DNA of 64,000 bases from Arthrobacter_N sp051262515 (GTDB lineage: Bacteria > Actinomycetota > Actinomycetes > Actinomycetales > Micrococcaceae), in NCBI RefSeq assembly GCF_051262515.1, contig NZ_JBIMER010000007.1, positions 62,001 through 126,000 of the forward strand. The letters run 5' to 3'. Below the pieces are notes generated by a model. That model made no database searches and was not told where the DNA came from. It saw only the letters and a program-made list of their open reading frames with translations. Shown one piece after another: positions 34,920 through 43,286 of this stretch (position 1 is the stretch's first letter; each line of letters opens with the position of its first letter). The position numbers were made by a program, and so were the translations under genes.

Positions 34920-35942
34920 ATGCCTATCGCAACCCCGGACAAGTACAACGCCATGATCGACGCCGCCAAGACCGGCGGCTACGCCTTCCCGGCAGTGAAC
35001 GTGACCTCGTCGCAGACGCTCAACGCGGCAATCCGCGGCTTTGCCGAGGCGGAGTCGGACGGCATCATCCAGGTTTCCACCGGCGGTGCGGCCTACTGGT
35101 CCGGCGCATCCGTGAAGGACATGGTGGTCGGCTCGCTGGGCTTCGCCGCCTTCGCCCGCCAGGTCGCCAAGAGCTACGGCGTCAACATCGCCCTGCACAC
35201 GGACCACTGCCCGAAGGACAAGCTGGACTCCTTCGTGCTGCCGCTGCTGGCCGCATCTGAGGAGGAGGTCAAGGCCGGGCGTGATCCGTTCTTCAACTCG
35301 CACATGTGGGACGGCTCGGCGGAGACCCTCGAGGACAACCTGCGCATCGCGGCCGAGCTGCTTCCCCGCACCGCGGCCGCCAAGCAGATCCTCGAGGTCG
35401 AGATCGGCACCGTGGGCGGCGAGGAGGACGGCGTCGAGAACGCCATCAACGACAAGCTGTACACCACGGTCGAGGACGCGCTGGCGACCATCGAGGCCCT
35501 GGGATCAGGCGAAAACGGCCGCTACATCACCGCGCTGACCTTCGGTAACGTGCACGGCGTCTACAAGCCCGGCGGCGTGAAGCTGCGCCCGGAGATCCTC
35601 AAGGACATCCAGGCGCAGGTCGGCGCGAAGATCGGCAAGGACAACCCGTTCGACCTCGTCTTCCACGGCGGATCGGGCTCCTCCGAGCAGGAGATCGCCG
35701 ACGCGGTCTCCTACGGCACGATCAAGATGAACATCGACACGGACACGCAGTACGCGTTCACCCGCCCGGTGGCCGGCCACATGCTCGCCAACTACGACGG
35801 CGTCCTGAAGATCGACGGCGAGGTCGGAAACAAGAAGACCTACGACCCGCGCGTCTGGGGAGCCGCGGCCGAGGCCTCCATGGCCGCCCGCATCGTGGAG
35901 GCCGCGCGTCAGCTCGGCTCCGCCGGCAAGAGCCTGAAGTAG
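34920..35942 (+). CDS. fbaA: Class II fructose-bisphosphate aldolase
   Basis: 340 aa from ATG 34920 with GGAG at a good distance; the in-frame ATG at 34869 lacks such a site. Zinc and substrate motifs are intact: YAFPAVNVTSSQTLNAA, IALHTDHCPKD, EVEIGTVGGEEDGVEN, TFGNVHGVYKPG, LVFHGGSGSS and KMNIDTDTQYAFTRPV. It splits fructose 1,6-bisphosphate in glycolysis and works in reverse in gluconeogenesis. The DUF3151 gene follows by 8 nt, a pairing conserved in actinobacteria. Confidence 0.95.
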   Translation: MPIATPDKYNAMIDAAKTGGYAFPAVNVTSSQTLNAAIRGFAEAESDGIIQVSTGGAAYWSGASVKDMVVGSLGFAAFARQVAKSYGVNIALHTDHCPKDKLDSFVLPLLAASEEEVKAGRDPFFNSHMWDGSAETLEDNLRIAAELLPRTAAAKQILEVEIGTVGGEEDGVENAINDKLYTTVEDALATIEALGSGENGRYITALTFGNVHGVYKPGGVKLRPEILKDIQAQVGAKIGKDNPFDLVFHGGSGSSEQEIADAVSYGTIKMNIDTDTQYAFTRPVAGHMLANYDGVLKIDGEVGNKKTYDPRVWGAAAEASMAARIVEAARQLGSAGKSLK

Positions 35943-35950
35943 GCGGCGGC

Positions 35951-36376
35951 GTGAGCGAGGGCCTGGGCCGCAACCTGCTCGGCATTCCCGAAACACTGCT
36001 TCCGGACGAGACGGAGGTGGACGCCCGCCTGGCGGCCGGCGACGAGCCCGTGGACGTCGCGGCGGCCCAGCCGACGTCGTCCCTCGCCTGGGCGCTGCTG
36101 GCGGACGACGCGTTCGCCGAGGGCCACCCGGTCGAGTCCTACGCGTACGCCCGGGTGGGCTACCACCGTGGCCTGGATTCGCTGCGGAAGTCCGGCTGGC
36201 GCGGACAGGGGCCCGTCCCGTGGCGCCACGTGCCGAACCGCGGCTTCCTGCGCTCGCTGTACGCGCTGGGCCGTGCGGCCGCGGCGATTGGCGAAGCGGA
36301 CGAGGTCGACCGGATCGGCAAGTTCCTGGACGATTCGGACCCGGCGGCGAAGGCCGCGATCGAGGCCGGCGAATAG
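35951..36376 (+). CDS. DUF3151 family protein
   Basis: 141 aa from GTG 35951. The text GRNLLGIPETLLPDETEVDARLAAG, AWALLADDAFAEGHPVESYAYARVGYHRGLDSLRKSGWRGQGPVPW and GFLRSLYALGRAAAAIGEADEVDRI is the DUF3151 pattern. The family is actinobacterial, helical and usually encoded next to fba; its role is unknown, possibly TPR-like. Confidence 0.85.
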   Translation: MSEGLGRNLLGIPETLLPDETEVDARLAAGDEPVDVAAAQPTSSLAWALLADDAFAEGHPVESYAYARVGYHRGLDSLRKSGWRGQGPVPWRHVPNRGFLRSLYALGRAAAAIGEADEVDRIGKFLDDSDPAAKAAIEAGE

Positions 36377-36386
36377 CCACAGGTCA

Positions 36387-37016
36387 CTACGGCGGTCCTT
36401 CCGCCGCGGCCCCGCGCCGTGGTGGGAGGACCGTCGTCGTGATGGCCACGGCTTGGGGAGTGCGGGGAACCGAACTGAACCCAAAGCGCACGGGCGGATC
36501 GACCGGGGCCAACGCGCCGAGGTCCGCGCCGCCCCAGCCCGCGGAAACCCGGTCGATGCCGCGGATCGAGCGGACTCCGTAGAACTCGCGGCGGCCCCCG
36601 CCGGCCGAGCCCGCCGTCGCGACGCCGGGCACCAGCGCGCGCGCCAACGGGTTGATGGCGGCCAGCCACGCGGGATGGACGGCGAGACGCGCCGGGATGC
36701 GCTCCACCGCCCGTCCCAGCGCGGTGACCGCGCCCAGGTGGACCGTGAGGTCCAGGGGACCGCCGCAAACCCGCAGGACGAGGTCCCCGGTCAGGGCTGC
36801 GGTCAGTGGGGACACCACGACGTCGTCGAATCGGTAGGTCGCCCACACGTAGTCCGCGACCGCGCGGTTGGGGGCCAGCAACGTTCGGTTTCCGGCTCGG
36901 TCCTCCGTCATCACGTCCGTGAAGGCGCCCAGCGGGGACTCGGTCCAATGCCCGACCACCAGCCGCCGGCCCCCAGTGGTGCCGAACCCGGCAATGTACC
37001 CCGTGAAGCGTTCCAT
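36387..37016 (-). CDS. Hypothetical protein
   Basis: 209 aa. It starts at ATG 37016, which has the -10 box TAGCGT (minus strand 37028-37023) 6 nt upstream. No signal peptide or membrane helix is evident, and no family was recognised. The text MERFTGYIAGFGTTGGRRLVVGHWTESPLGAFTDVMTEDRAGNRTLLAPNRAVADYVWATYRFDDV reads like a compact beta-rich domain. It converges on the DUF3151 gene with 10 bp between stops. Confidence 0.7.
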   Translation of the reverse strand: MERFTGYIAGFGTTGGRRLVVGHWTESPLGAFTDVMTEDRAGNRTLLAPNRAVADYVWATYRFDDVVVSPLTAALTGDLVLRVCGGPLDLTVHLGAVTALGRAVERIPARLAVHPAWLAAINPLARALVPGVATAGSAGGGRREFYGVRSIRGIDRVSAGWGGADLGALAPVDPPVRFGFSSVPRTPQAVAITTTVLPPRRGAAAEGPP

Positions 37017-37022
37017 GGCCCC

Positions 37023-37028
37023 ACGCTA
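37023..37028 (-). promoter_or_regulatory. -10 box for the hypothetical gene at 36.4-37.0 kb (leaderless type)
   Basis: TAGCGT on the minus strand with 6 nt (GGGGCC) before ATG 37016. Confidence 0.45.
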
Positions 37029-37078
37029 CGGGGCCGCTCCGCATAGAATCGATAGCCGCACCCGTCGAAAGGACCCCC

Positions 37079-37705
37079 TTGGCCAAGCTCTACTTCCGCT
37101 ACGGCGCCATGAACTCCGGGAAGTCGACCGGCTTGCTGCAGGCGGCGTTCAACTACGAGGAGCGCGGCCAGCGCGTCCTGCTGGCCAAGCCGGACGTCGA
37201 CACCAAGGGCGACGCGGAGATCGTGTCCCGCCTGGGCATGACGCGTTCCGTGGACTTCCTGATTCCGCCGGACGCGCCCGTCCGCGCCCTGTATTCCGCG
37301 CACGCGGCCGGCGACGATCCCGACGCCCTGTTGGAACACGTGGACCGGCAGCCCGTCGCGTGCCTGCTGGTCGACGAGGCCCAGTTCCTCTCCCGCGCGC
37401 AGGTCGACGACCTCTTCCGCATCGCCGTGCGGGACAACGTGCCGGTGCTGGCGTACGGCATCCGAACGGACTTCCTGACGCGGGCGTTCCCCGGATCGCA
37501 CCGGCTGATGGAGATCGCCCACACGCTGGAGGAGCTCAAGACCATCTGTCGCTGCGGGCGGAAAGCCATCTTCAACACCCGTCGCGTCGGGGACGGCGTC
37601 GTGTTCGACGGCGACCAGGTCGCCATCGACGGCCAGGACGTCTGGTACGAGTCGTTGTGCGGGTCCTGCTACCTCGAGGCGTCCGGCGGCCGGCTGGGAT
37701 CCTGA
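37079..37705 (+). CDS. tdk: Thymidine kinase
   Basis: 208 aa from TTG 37079; AAAGGA lies 6 nt upstream and a -10 (TAGAAT, 37044-37049) lies 30 bp further up. The P-loop YGAMNSGKSTGLLQ, the VDEAQFL motif, the FRCYGIRTDF-type lasso (LAYGIRTDFLTRAFPGSHRLMEIAHTLEELKTICRCGRKA) and C-terminal zinc Cys (CRCGRK and CGSCY) define type II thymidine kinases. It salvages thymidine to dTMP. Confidence 0.93.
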   Translation: MAKLYFRYGAMNSGKSTGLLQAAFNYEERGQRVLLAKPDVDTKGDAEIVSRLGMTRSVDFLIPPDAPVRALYSAHAAGDDPDALLEHVDRQPVACLLVDEAQFLSRAQVDDLFRIAVRDNVPVLAYGIRTDFLTRAFPGSHRLMEIAHTLEELKTICRCGRKAIFNTRRVGDGVVFDGDQVAIDGQDVWYESLCGSCYLEASGGRLGS

Positions 37706-37773
37706 GTCCTCCGACCGGGGTCCCGGGACCGACCGCTCTTCCCAGATCGCCGGCGGGCGAGCATCATGCAGGT

Positions 37774-38202
37774 ATGGAACCGGTCCAGGCGCTCGCCGAG
37801 AGCGTGGTTGTGCACATTCCCCCTCCTCGCGCGTGGGCCCTGCTCACGGACTGGGTGGCCGCGCCGGTGTGGATGCCCGGAGTGACGGAAATGCACGCGG
37901 AGGGACCCACTGAACCGGGACTCGTGATCGACTTCCACGCGCGCGGACACGACCGCACCGCGGAGATCACCGCGCTGGATCCCGGGCGGAGCATCACCAT
38001 CTCCACGGGGGAGGGGGACGCGGGCGTCCACTACGCGTATCTGTTGGCGGCCGATGGTCTGGACACGCGGCTGACGCTCGAAGTCACCGTCCACATCGGC
38101 GACCAGCTGGGGGACATGGCGTCGGACATCGCCGCCTCGGTCGCCGAGGCGGACCAGACCCAGCTCGCCAACTTCAAGCGGTATGCGGAAGCGGCTCCGT
38201 AG
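37774..38202 (+). CDS. SRPBCC family protein
   Basis: 142 aa. The Bet v1-like START pattern is visible: VVVHIPPPRAWALLTDWVAAPVWMPGVTEMHAEG at the start, a strand-rich middle and a final helix (SVAEADQTQLANFKRYAEAA). Members bind hydrophobic ligands; the ligand is not known. It shares its last 29 bp with the convergent TetR gene, and the two may be functionally linked. Confidence 0.8.
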   Translation: MEPVQALAESVVVHIPPPRAWALLTDWVAAPVWMPGVTEMHAEGPTEPGLVIDFHARGHDRTAEITALDPGRSITISTGEGDAGVHYAYLLAADGLDTRLTLEVTVHIGDQLGDMASDIAASVAEADQTQLANFKRYAEAAP

Positions 38203-38749
38203 GCCGGCCCAGCACGCCGTCGAGGATCGCGCGGACGCCCCACGCGAACGCCGCCTCGCCCAGGTCGGGACCGCCGGTCGCGCCGACGGCGTCGAGCGTC
38301 GCCCGGTCCTGTTGCGCGGCCACGGAGCCCAGGATGTGGTTGAGCAGCAGGTGCTGGGCCCACGCGGAGCGGTCCGCGGGAACGCCGGCCGCCTCCAGGA
38401 GATCGCGGAGCCGGGTAAGCGGGGCCAGGGCGGCGGGTTGCATCGTCTGGGCCAACTGGACCACCTCGGCGCTGTCCGGGACCGGGACGAGTGCGGCGCG
38501 GATCGCGCCGGCCAGGCGCTTGATGGCATCCCGCGGCGCGCCGACCGGGGTAGGTTCGGCGCCGATGTCCCTCAGCAGCTGCGCCGCGACGTCCACAAGC
38601 AGCTCCTGCTTGTTCTTGACGTGCCAGTACAGCGCGCCGACTTGGACGTCGAGTTCGCGGGCCAACCGGCGCATCGAGAGGTCCCCGAGCCCGAAGTCGC
38701 TGAGAATTCCGACGGCGGTGCGCACTACCTGTTCCCGTGTCAGCGCCAT
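38174..38749 (-). CDS. TetR family transcriptional regulator (class with TetR-type C-terminal domain)
   Basis: 191 aa from ATG 38749, which has the -10 TAGACT (minus strand 38761-38756) 6 nt upstream; the in-frame GTG at 38755 would leave no room for this promoter. The helix-turn-helix is TREQVVRTAVGILSDFGLGDLSMRRLARELDVQVGALYWHVKNKQELLVDVA. The C-terminal part (AWAQHLLLNHILGSVAAQQD) is like the TetR_C drug-binding group. It probably represses itself or a nearby gene, but no palindrome was found by eye. Confidence 0.88.
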   Translation of the reverse strand: MALTREQVVRTAVGILSDFGLGDLSMRRLARELDVQVGALYWHVKNKQELLVDVAAQLLRDIGAEPTPVGAPRDAIKRLAGAIRAALVPVPDSAEVVQLAQTMQPAALAPLTRLRDLLEAAGVPADRSAWAQHLLLNHILGSVAAQQDRATLDAVGATGGPDLGEAAFAWGVRAILDGVLGRPTEPLPHTA

Positions 38750-38755
38750 GTCCAC

Positions 38756-38761
38756 AGTCTA
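38756..38761 (-). promoter_or_regulatory. -10 box for the TetR gene at 38.2-38.7 kb (leaderless type)
   Basis: TAGACT on the minus strand, 6 nt before ATG 38749. Confidence 0.45.
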
Positions 38762-39012
38762 GGCGGGGGCGCGGGCCCCGCCGTCGGTCCGGCTTTTGCG
38801 TGGTCCTGTCCAGGCCCTGCTGCCGATGGTGTTCCACGCTGGTTTCCGGTGGCGCTGCGGCGAAGACTCGCTCACAAGCCGATTGCCGGACCCTGTATCC
38901 GGCGGGTTCCGCCGTGGCGCAGCACGCCGACGTCGTCGAACGCGACAAACCGGCAAAGCCCGTCTCGGTGAGTGCCGCCGACGGGGACGCCTTGGGCAAG
39001 TCAACGCGGAGT
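38762..39012. other. Gap without a supported gene
   Basis: About 250 bp with only short overlapping frames and no convincing coding pattern or RNA structure. It marks the left border of the region where base use begins to look less GC-biased. Confidence 0.5.
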
Positions 39013-39041
39013 TTGACCCCGGGTATGACCCACGTTACAGT
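39013..39041 (+). promoter_or_regulatory. Promoter upstream of the AtoE-type transporter
   Basis: TTGACC (39013-39018) and TACAGT (39036-39041) are 17 bp apart. The layout, including the bases leading into the operator, is nearly the same as at the carboxylase operon promoter (TTGACG-N17-TACAGT). Confidence 0.65.
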
Positions 39042-39045
39042 TGGC

Positions 39046-39065
39046 TACCGATCGATCGCTCGGGA
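39046..39065. promoter_or_regulatory. TetR operator copy 1 (transporter)
   Basis: TACCGATCGATCGCTCGGGA matches the near-palindrome found at 42102 and 47224. It starts 4 nt after the -10 box, covering the expected transcription start, so bound repressor would block initiation. Confidence 0.75.
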
Positions 39066-39386
39066 TGTATGGCCGGAATAAGTTTCTTACCGCGAAGGCG
39101 CCATCGATGACCTGACACTAGCGGACTGTCCCCTGAGCCACAGGTGTGCACGAAGCGTTGGGGCTCTCGCCATTGGCGTTGGAGCCGTCCAGCATGTCCG
39201 GTATCGGGGTCCAGCGACCACCGTGCCTAATATCCTGCGCCGATTCGTGGAGGCCGGTCGCGCAATCCGGAAGAGTCGCCGTCGATTCTTCCAGCATGGC
39301 ATCGCGATAAAGCGCGGGTATAGCCCCCATCGATCAGCCCCTTCGCGGCGAACGGGGCCCATATCCATTAGAAAAGGATGACAAAG
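39066..39386 (+). other. Long leader between promoter and transporter gene
   Basis: About 320 bp with no convincing gene. A weak hairpin (CCCCTTCG...CGAACGGGG, near 39341-39357) lies shortly before the gene. At 39083-39101 a 19-bp stretch matches 43543-43561 at 16 positions. Short frames on both strands have no recognisable product. Confidence 0.45.
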
Positions 39387-40751
39387 ATGTTGCAGACCCT
39401 GTCTCGCCCAATGAGCCGTCTCGTGGAGAGATGGCTTCCCAGCCCGTTGATTCTCGCCGTGATCCTTACGGTGACCGTCGCTGCCATGGCGTTGCTCATG
39501 ACGGATATCGCCCCTGACGACCTCGTGCTTGGATGGGGCGAAGGGCTAACGGGCTTGCTCGAGTTCATGACGCAGGTGGCTCTGGTCCTGTTGTTGGGCT
39601 TCACACTGGCCAACACGCGGCCCGTGCACCGGCTCCTCGTGCGCGTGGCGTCGCTCCCGCGAACGCCCCGTCAGGCCTACGGGTTCGTCACGATCGTCAG
39701 CGGTTTGGCCTCTCTGGTCAGCTTCGGTCTGGGACTGATCGTCGGTGGTGTCATCGCCGTTGAGGTTGCACGCGTGGCCCGGTCCCGGGGAACCAAGCTT
39801 CACTATCCGCTGCTCGTTGCGTCGGCTTATAGCGGGTTCGTTGTCTGGCACATGGGCTACTCCGGCTCCGGTCCGCTGAACGCAGCCACGGAAGGTGGCG
39901 CATACTCGGCGCTCCCCGGCGGTCTCGTGGATATCACACGCACCACGTTCTCCACGTGGAACATCGTTGCCACCATTGTCACCTTGGTGGTTATCGCCGC
40001 CGCCATGATGCTGTTGTCACCGAAGAATCACGAACAGATCGTCGTTGCCCCGGATGCCGTCTTCGCCGAGGGCGAAGCCGCGGAGGCGGACGGAGAGGAC
40101 GTTGCCACGAAGTCCCGCCGGACCCCGGCGGAACGTGTGGAGAGGCTGAGGGTATTCACCTTGATCCTCGGTGTAATGCTGGGCCTATACCTGGTTCTCT
40201 ACTTCGGCAACAACGGCTTCCAGCTCACTCTGAACATTGTGAACTGGACTTTCCTGTGCTTGATCATGCTTCTGGTCGGAAACGCCAACGAACTGGCCTC
40301 CCTCATTGCCCGAGGCGGACGAACCGTCGGCGAGGTCCTGCTGCAGTATCCCCTTTACGCTGGCATCATTGGCATGATGAGCGTCAGCGGGCTCGTGAAT
40401 ATCATCAGCAACTTCTTCATCGAGATTTCCTCGGCGACGACACTGGGCCTGTGGACGTTCCTTGCTGCAGGCTTGCTCAACATGTTCATTCCCTCCGGCG
40501 GCGGGCAGTTCGCCGTCATGGCCCCCCTGTTCGCCGAGGCCGCCAATGCGCTGCATGTCGATCAGGCCGTGGTGATCATGGCGATCTCCTACGGCGACCA
40601 ATGGACCAACATGATCCAGCCGTTCTGGGCGATCCCCTTGCTGGCCGTGGCCGGATTGAAGATCCGCGACATTCTCGGTTACACATTCATCACCTTGGTC
40701 TTGAGCGGCCTAGTCTTCGCCGGGACACTGCTCATCGTCGCTGCAGGCTGA
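39387..40751 (+). CDS. AtoE-type short-chain fatty acid transporter
   Basis: 454 aa from ATG 39387, which has AAAGGA 8 nt upstream; the in-frame ATG at 39378 overlaps that ribosome site. There are about twelve membrane segments. Family text includes LSRLVERWLPSPLI-type start (MSRLVERWLPSPLILAVILTV), VVWHMGYSGSGPLNAA, FFIEISSATTLGLWTFLAAGLLNMFIPSGGGQFAVMAP and SYGDQWTNMIQPFWAIPLLAVAGL. AtoE proteins take up short-chain fatty acids such as butyrate or acetoacetate. It is probably controlled by the TetR protein at 41.4-42.0 kb through operator copy 1. Confidence 0.88.
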   Translation: MLQTLSRPMSRLVERWLPSPLILAVILTVTVAAMALLMTDIAPDDLVLGWGEGLTGLLEFMTQVALVLLLGFTLANTRPVHRLLVRVASLPRTPRQAYGFVTIVSGLASLVSFGLGLIVGGVIAVEVARVARSRGTKLHYPLLVASAYSGFVVWHMGYSGSGPLNAATEGGAYSALPGGLVDITRTTFSTWNIVATIVTLVVIAAAMMLLSPKNHEQIVVAPDAVFAEGEAAEADGEDVATKSRRTPAERVERLRVFTLILGVMLGLYLVLYFGNNGFQLTLNIVNWTFLCLIMLLVGNANELASLIARGGRTVGEVLLQYPLYAGIIGMMSVSGLVNIISNFFIEISSATTLGLWTFLAAGLLNMFIPSGGGQFAVMAPLFAEAANALHVDQAVVIMAISYGDQWTNMIQPFWAIPLLAVAGLKIRDILGYTFITLVLSGLVFAGTLLIVAAG

Positions 40752-41376
40752 GCGATCAGGCTCAGCCTGCCCCTCCGGGCGTCGATGCCAGTGGGTAATC
40801 GCGGCTAAGGACACCTCGAGCCGGCTGGGCTCAACCGAGCGTCGGCGGAAGCAGCCGTCGTTGCCCGTGGCCGCCCGAGAAGCTGAATGCCTGCCGTGGC
40901 GAACTCCGGGTTCCCGCTCCAATGGGTGGCTCTGGTCGGTGTCTCGCATCCGTTGGGTGCGTATGCACGGCCGCAGCACCGCCGACACGGGCCGTCCGTT
41001 GACGAAACCGGCAACTGTCGCGGAAGGCGGCATTGCCGGTCCGAGTCCGCCGGTGCCGTGGAAGTCCGCGGCAGACTTTTGCCCCTCGGCCTTGATCCAC
41101 CGATCGGTTTCCGGCGCCCGCCGCCGGTGGATCAAGGCTTGGCGATTGGCCATAGTTTTCGCAACCGGCCCCTAACCGTCGGTACACCGGGTGCGTGGGC
41201 CGGCCTCCCGGGGCTATAACACCACCATCACGCAGTCGATGCGCATCGCTTGGCGTGCCGCCGGGGTGGGCCGCCCGCGTCCACGGCGATACCGGCCTTC
41301 CTCGACACGCTGGGCGCGAACGCCGCGCACCTTGCCCCTCAGAGGCAACCGTGGCGGTGCCTTGCCCGCCGAACGG
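40752..41376. other. Gap with decayed sequence and one strong inverted repeat
   Basis: No intact gene is supported in these 625 bp. A perfect 14-bp inverted repeat (GCCTTGATCCACCG at 41089-41102 and its complement at 41125-41138) surrounds a 22-nt GC-rich loop. Frames on both strands are short and unlike any protein I recognise. The stretch may hold remnants of deleted genes; the ligase pseudogene on the far side of the regulator shows that decay has occurred nearby. Confidence 0.5.
41089..41138. repeat. 14-bp perfect inverted repeat in non-coding DNA
   Basis: GCCTTGATCCACCG pairs with CGGTGGATCAAGGC across 22 nt. It could be a terminator shared by the transporter (+) and the TetR gene (-), which converge here, though no U run follows. 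It could also be a leftover of a mobile element. Confidence 0.55.
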
Positions 41377-42027
41377 TTAGAACACCGCCGGTCGTCCGAC
41401 GGCCATGGTTGTGACCTCGCGGTATCGCTCTACCAGTTCCTCGGGCGTCAACCGTCCGTCCGGTTGGAACCACTGGGCGACGCCGGTGCACATGGTGATC
41501 ACGGCGGTGCTGACTTCCCGGGGATAGTGAGTGGTGAAAATCCCCGACCTGGCGCCCCGCTCGATGATCGAGTCCATAAGCCGTTGCTGGCGGTCGCGGG
41601 CGGCAATATGTTCGGAGCGCGCTATGCCGTTCAAGCTCCGGATCTCGCTATATGCAATAAAGGCCAGCTCTCTGCGGCGCGCGTGGAACAGAACGAGGCA
41701 CTCGACAAGGAGGTCGAATTGGCGCGGAACGGACGGCCCGGCTTCTGCGATGGCTAGCTGACTGCGCATCCACAGGTCGGACATGGCATGCGACATGACC
41801 GCTACCAGCAAGGCGTGCTTAGAGGGATAGTGGTGGTACAACCCAGGAACGGAGAGGCCGGTGCGGGCCGCCACCTGGCGTATCGTCGTTCCGTGGTAAC
41901 CCTGTTCCATGAAGCACTCGAGCGCACTGCCCAGCATCGGGGGGAGGTCGTCTTGGGCGTAGTCGCGCCACTGCGACGAGCCGGTCGGCGCCTCGGCCCC
42001 GTTGGTATTCTCGGAAGTTCTCGTCAT
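41377..42027 (-). CDS. TetR family regulator of the fatty-acid/carboxylase island
   Basis: 216 aa. The DNA-binding domain is MLGSALECFMEQGYHGTTIRQVAARTGLSVPGLYHHYPSKHALLVAVM. The ligand domain resembles acyl-CoA-sensing TetR regulators (RQFDLLVECLVLFHARRRELAFIAYSEIRSLNGI). Its own promoter (TTGCCT-N17-TACGCT) encloses operator copy 2 between the two boxes, so it should repress itself. Two more operator copies at the transporter and the carboxylase operon make it the likely regulator of the whole island. Confidence 0.88.
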   Translation of the reverse strand: MTRTSENTNGAEAPTGSSQWRDYAQDDLPPMLGSALECFMEQGYHGTTIRQVAARTGLSVPGLYHHYPSKHALLVAVMSHAMSDLWMRSQLAIAEAGPSVPRQFDLLVECLVLFHARRRELAFIAYSEIRSLNGIARSEHIAARDRQQRLMDSIIERGARSGIFTTHYPREVSTAVITMCTGVAQWFQPDGRLTPEELVERYREVTTMAVGRPAVF

Positions 42028-42097
42028 GACAGCTCAGCCTCGCGTTGGGGTTTCCAAAATCTCAAATCCGGACATCCGAGTATGATCGACTCCGCAC

Positions 42098-42126
42098 AGC
42101 GTACCGATCGATCGGTCGGTAGGCAA
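42098..42126 (-). promoter_or_regulatory. Promoter of the TetR gene with operator copy 2 inside
   Basis: On the minus strand TTGCCT (42126-42121) and TACGCT (42103-42098) are 17 bp apart. The operator TACCGATCGATCGGTCGGTA (plus-strand 42102-42121) fills the space between them. The two halves differ from perfect symmetry at one pair only. This is a textbook autorepression arrangement. Confidence 0.75.
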
Positions 42127-42184
42127 TCGCGCTGTAGGGCCGATTCCGCCTGAACGGTGAAGGGTTTCCGGAAGCGGTACGGTA

Positions 42185-42519
42185 AGTAGGTGGCCGCGGA
42201 ACGGCCACATGCGCATGGTGGACGAAGGTGCCTGAATCGACATCGTCGACCGGCTTCAGGATGATATCAGTGTCTCGACGACAAACTACGGCCACGGGCG
42301 GCTGAGGACGTTCTCTGCGAACACTCCGCCACCTCCGTCTCCGCCTAAACGGGGCAAGCCATCACCGAGGAAGAGATGACTGAATTCACCCAGCAGGGCC
42401 TTGCGGCGTACAAGTATCCACGCATCGTTTACATGGTCGACGGACTGCCCAAGACGCCGGCCAATGGGATCCGCCGCCGCGCGCTGCGGGGAGCCCCGCT
42501 TGGGAAGAGCCGGCGGTGA
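42185..42519 (+). pseudogene. Remnant of an acyl-CoA ligase (AMP-dependent synthetase) gene
   Basis: Only the C-terminal part is recognisable and it is broken. At 42191 frame 2 reads WPRNGHMRMVDEGA-stop-IDIVDRLQDDIS, matching the family text WFRTGDMGRMDEDGY-IDIVDRLKDMI. Frame 1 continues at 42301 with AEDVLCEHSA, a stop at 42346, then ITEEEMTEFTQQGLAAYKYPRIVYMVDGLPKTPANGIRRRALRG to a TGA at 42517, matching the end of the family (LAAYKYPR...LPKT..GK..RR.LR); the catalytic Lys before the end is changed to Asn. There are two stops and at least one frameshift, and the N-terminal four-fifths is missing. The following SDR starts inside its stop (GTGA). Confidence 0.8.
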
Positions 42520-43286
42520 GGACCGACCGCGGACTCGCCGGAAAGACGGCAATCGTCACCGGCGCCAGCCGGGGCATCGGTTTGGCCGTCGCACGTGACC
42601 TCGTCGCCCATGGAGCGCGGGTCTGCATCACCGCCCGCCGACCCGAGTCGTTGAAGGAGGCCGCGGCAGGCTTTCCCGAGGTTCAGGTCATTGCGGTCCC
42701 GGGCGCGTCCGATGACCCCTTCCACCGGCGGGAAGTCCTCGACGCCGTGGCGGAGAGGTTCGGCGGACTGGACATCCTCGTCAACAACGCCGGTATCAAT
42801 CCCGTCTATGGACCCCTTCTGGACCTTGATCTCGACGCGGCCCGCAAGATTTTCGAGGTCAACGTATTCGCGACGTTGGCCTGGGTGCAGGGCGCAGTCA
42901 ACCACCCCGGCCTCCGTTTCCGGGAACGAGGAGGGACGGTGGTCAATTTGTCCTCCGTCACCGGACAGACACCCTCCCCGGGCATCGGTCTCTATGGCAT
43001 CAGCAAGGCCGCCGTCTCCCACCTCACCCGGACCTTGGCCGTGGAGCTGGGTCCGCAGATCCGTGTCAACGCCGTTTCCCCAGCGGTCGTGAAGACGAAG
43101 TTCTCCCGCGCCCTTTACGAGGGCAAAGAGGAGGAGGTGGCCCGCGACTACCCACTCGGACGGTTGGGAACGCCGGAGGACATTGCAGCCGCCGTCACCT
43201 ACCTGGCCTCGGCGGATTCGGCATGGGTGACCGGCCAGGTCCTGACCCTCGATGGCGGCCTCGCGGCTGCCGGCGGCACGGCCTGA
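42516..43286 (+). CDS. Short-chain dehydrogenase/reductase (FabG-like)
   Basis: 256 aa from GTG 42516, overlapping the stop of the ligase remnant. The coenzyme motif TGASRGIGLAVA, NNAG at about 92-95, catalytic Ser in NLSSVTG and Tyr-x-x-x-Lys in YGISKAAVSHLTRTLAVEL, and the end RLGTPEDIAAAVTYLASADSAWVTGQVLTLDGGL define a classical SDR. It probably reduces or oxidises a 3-hydroxyacyl or related alcohol. The old coupling to an acyl-CoA ligase suggests an acyl-CoA pathway. It has no operator of its own. Confidence 0.88.
   Translation: MRTDRGLAGKTAIVTGASRGIGLAVARDLVAHGARVCITARRPESLKEAAAGFPEVQVIAVPGASDDPFHRREVLDAVAERFGGLDILVNNAGINPVYGPLLDLDLDAARKIFEVNVFATLAWVQGAVNHPGLRFRERGGTVVNLSSVTGQTPSPGIGLYGISKAAVSHLTRTLAVELGPQIRVNAVSPAVVKTKFSRALYEGKEEEVARDYPLGRLGTPEDIAAAVTYLASADSAWVTGQVLTLDGGLAAAGGTA

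Noticed and set aside
39118..39330. 70-codon minus-strand frame in the transporter leader
   Set aside because: No recognisable product, no clear ribosome site, and it lies between a plus-strand promoter and its gene; kept only as part of the gap description.
40710..41187. Overlapping minus-strand frames of 118-147 codons after the transporter
   Set aside because: They overlap the transporter end or each other and show no protein family pattern.
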